Origin: Acidovorax radicis N35
Lineage (GTDB): Bacteria > Pseudomonadota > Gammaproteobacteria > Burkholderiales > Burkholderiaceae_C
Direction of reading: 5' to 3'
DNA: 64,000 bases
Assembly: GCF_000204195.1 (NCBI RefSeq)
Contig: NZ_AFBG01000021.1
Span: 496,001-560,000 of the forward strand
The position numbers were made by a program, and so were the translations under genes. Of the stretch, positions 62,492 through 64,000 are shown piece by piece. Position 1 is the first letter of the stretch. Each line of letters starts with the position of its first letter. The notes under the pieces were generated by a model. That model ran no database searches and was not told where the DNA came from. It saw only the letters and a program-made list of their open reading frames with translations.

Positions 62492-64000
62492 TCAGAATCC
62501 GTGGCGTCCCCGGGGCCGGCGCGGCGCGGCACCGGCATCGCCGCGGCGTGCGCGCCGGGGGGATGCGGTGGCGCCGTCGGGGACGTCCCAGGCCATGTCG
62601 GCCGGGGCCACGGGATTATCGGCGTGGTGGGTGCCGGTGGTGTCGTCGGCCGCCTTCTCCAGCGCCTGCACCATGCGCGCCAGGCGGTCGGCCAGGGTCT
62701 CGGTGCTCAGGCGTTCGCGAAAGCGCTCCACCATCAGCGGCAGGGCGAACGGGGTGGGGCGTTCCAGCGCATGGATGGACAGGGCCTGTGCCTGCATGCC
62801 GCGCAGCGTGCGGGCCAGTCGCTCCATGTCGAGCTCGTTGGCCAGCAGCTCGGCGCGGGCCTGGGCCAGCAGCAGGTTGTCGGGGTCGTACTGCGCGAAC
62901 ACGTCGTAGTACAGCGACGACGAGGCCTGCAGCTGGCGGCTGCTGCGCTGCTCGCCCGGGTGGCTCTGGAAGATGAGGCCCGCGATGCGCGCGATCTCGC
63001 GAAAGCGCCGGCGCGCCATCTCGGTCGCGTTCAGGCTGGCGAGCACTTCGTCTTCGAGCCCGCTGCCGATGGTGGTGTGCGTGCCTTCGCCGATCAGGCG
63101 CGGCAGCAGCGCGGCCCAGTCCACGGGCTTGGCGGACAGCAGCTCCAGCCCATAGTCGTTGACGGCGATGGAGAAGGTGTTGGGCACCTGCTCCGATGCG
63201 CGCCACGCCAGCAGCCCCGCCAGGCCCAGGTGCACCAGGCGGCCCGCCAGCGGGTACAGGTACAGGTGCCAGCCTTCGCGCGTGTGCAGCGTCTCGGCCA
63301 CCAGGCGGCTGGGCGTGGGCAGGGCCGACCAGGCGTGCTGCAGCGCGAGCAGCGGCTGGGCGCACTGCATCTCGGGCGATGCATAGACGCCGCGCTCGGC
63401 CTGCTCCAGCATCTCCAGCATGGCGTCGGCCAGTGTGTTCGACAGCGGCATGCGACCGCCGTTCCAGCGCGGCAGCGCGGCGCTGCCTTTGGGGGCAATG
63501 CGCACGTAGGCCGTCATCTGCTGGGTGCGCACCAGCTCCAGCAGACGGCCCGCGAACATGAACACGTCGCCCTTGCGCAGCCGGGCGATGAAGCTCTCTT
63601 CCACCGAACCCAGGCGCCCGCCACTCACGAACTGAACCTGCATGCTGGCGTCGCTCACGATGGTGCCGATGTTGCTGCGGTGCCGGCGCGCCAGCCGCGC
63701 ATCGGGCACGCGCCACACGCCCTCCTCGTCGGGCGCGGCGCGCTGGAAGTCGGGGTAGATGGCCAGCGAGGCCCCGCCCTGGCGCACGAACTGCAGTGCC
63801 CACTGCCAGTCGTTGTCGGCCAGCTGCGCGTAGGCCGGGGCGCGACGCACCTCGGCCAGCAGCGCATCGGGCTCGAAGCCGCCGCCCAGGGCGATGGTGA
63901 CCAGGTGCTGCACCAGCACATCGAGCGGCGCGCGCGGCGTGTGCCGGTCTTCGATGCGGCCTTGGGCCAGCGCGTGGCGTGCGGCGGCGGCCTCCACCAG
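62492..64000 (-). CDS. Ligase-associated DNA damage response DEXH helicase, Lhr-like (C-terminal part)
   Basis: 503 codons of the C-terminal part of a large helicase; the gene runs off the right edge, so the RecA-like domains are not visible. The fragment has the Lhr-core winged-helix and DEAD-associated region ([52 protein letters not shown]). The C-terminus is Arg/Gly-rich. It is next to pdeM as in the known repair cluster; the ligase and exonuclease genes would lie beyond the edge. Confidence 0.88.
   Translation of the reverse strand: MVEAAAARHALAQGRIEDRHTPRAPLDVLVQHLVTIALGGGFEPDALLAEVRRAPAYAQLADNDWQWALQFVRQGGASLAIYPDFQRAAPDEEGVWRVPDARLARRHRSNIGTIVSDASMQVQFVSGGRLGSVEESFIARLRKGDVFMFAGRLLELVRTQQMTAYVRIAPKGSAALPRWNGGRMPLSNTLADAMLEMLEQAERGVYASPEMQCAQPLLALQHAWSALPTPSRLVAETLHTREGWHLYLYPLAGRLVHLGLAGLLAWRASEQVPNTFSIAVNDYGLELLSAKPVDWAALLPRLIGEGTHTTIGSGLEDEVLASLNATEMARRRFREIARIAGLIFQSHPGEQRSSRQLQASSSLYYDVFAQYDPDNLLLAQARAELLANELDMERLARTLRGMQAQALSIHALERPTPFALPLMVERFRERLSTETLADRLARMVQALEKAADDTTGTHHADNPVAPADMAWDVPDGATASPRRARRGDAGAAPRRPRGRHGF

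Overview
The window is GC-rich, densely coded bacterial chromosome. It most resembles a betaproteobacterium of the Comamonadaceae (Acidovorax-like). Three things point there: the gene neighbourhood mnmG-rsmG-lysE-parA-(hydrolase, small membrane protein, cupin)-parB, the typical proteins of that family, and about six copies of a short dispersed repeat with the core GCGCTTGAT-N4-AAGCGC. The family placement comes from recall of gene content, not from a search. No tRNA, rRNA, CRISPR array, IS element or prophage was seen.

Layout. 1-4080: a branched-chain amino-acid-type ABC operon (livG-livH-livM-substrate-binding protein, cut by the left edge), divergent from a TetR regulator with a 33-bp dyad between them. 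4107-12922: a type I restriction-modification island (hsdM-hsdS-AlbA_2/HATPase protein-hsdR), bracketed by two same-orientation copies of the dispersed repeat. HsdS carries a C-terminal Panacea (SocA-like) domain and the AlbA_2 protein keeps a Schlafen-like acidic triad, so the island may be more than plain restriction. 12902-16212: a copper island (cueR-copZ divergent from copA) with two matching CueR-type operators. 16331-23211: a chemoreceptor, a hemerythrin, an old yellow enzyme, an MFS transporter, a GST and a class II aldolase. 23212-27250: three secreted proteins on one strand, two paralogues with self-cleaving S74 domains and one with an IPTL-CTERM-like tail. 27460-31345: small oxidoreductase and stress genes, including a SigJ-type sigma factor with its CMD-family partner.

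31490-38594 is the chromosome-segregation neighbourhood: four parS-like sites embedded in a Crp/Fnr-family gene, mnmG and rsmG, followed by parA and parB. This suggests the window lies near the replication origin, although dnaA is not in view. 38833-46311 holds envelope genes: an unknown exported protein, a membrane-anchored methyltransferase, a COG3014-YcfL-LpoB-CsgG-like lipoprotein group and a lipoprotein hydrolase. 46321-59100 is a run of regulator/target pairs (LysR/tautomerase, AraC/MFS, Lrp/gamma-glutamyltransferase, LysR/hydrolase), each with a visible dyad in its shared promoter. 59253-64000 holds monomeric isocitrate dehydrogenase and part of a ligase-associated DNA-repair cluster (pdeM and an Lhr-type helicase cut by the right edge).

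Most genes are ordinary for the family. The most interesting parts are the modified type I RM island with its own AT-rich TCTAAAG operator region, the embedded parS cluster, repeat-derived stop codons and an in-frame repeat inside CopA.
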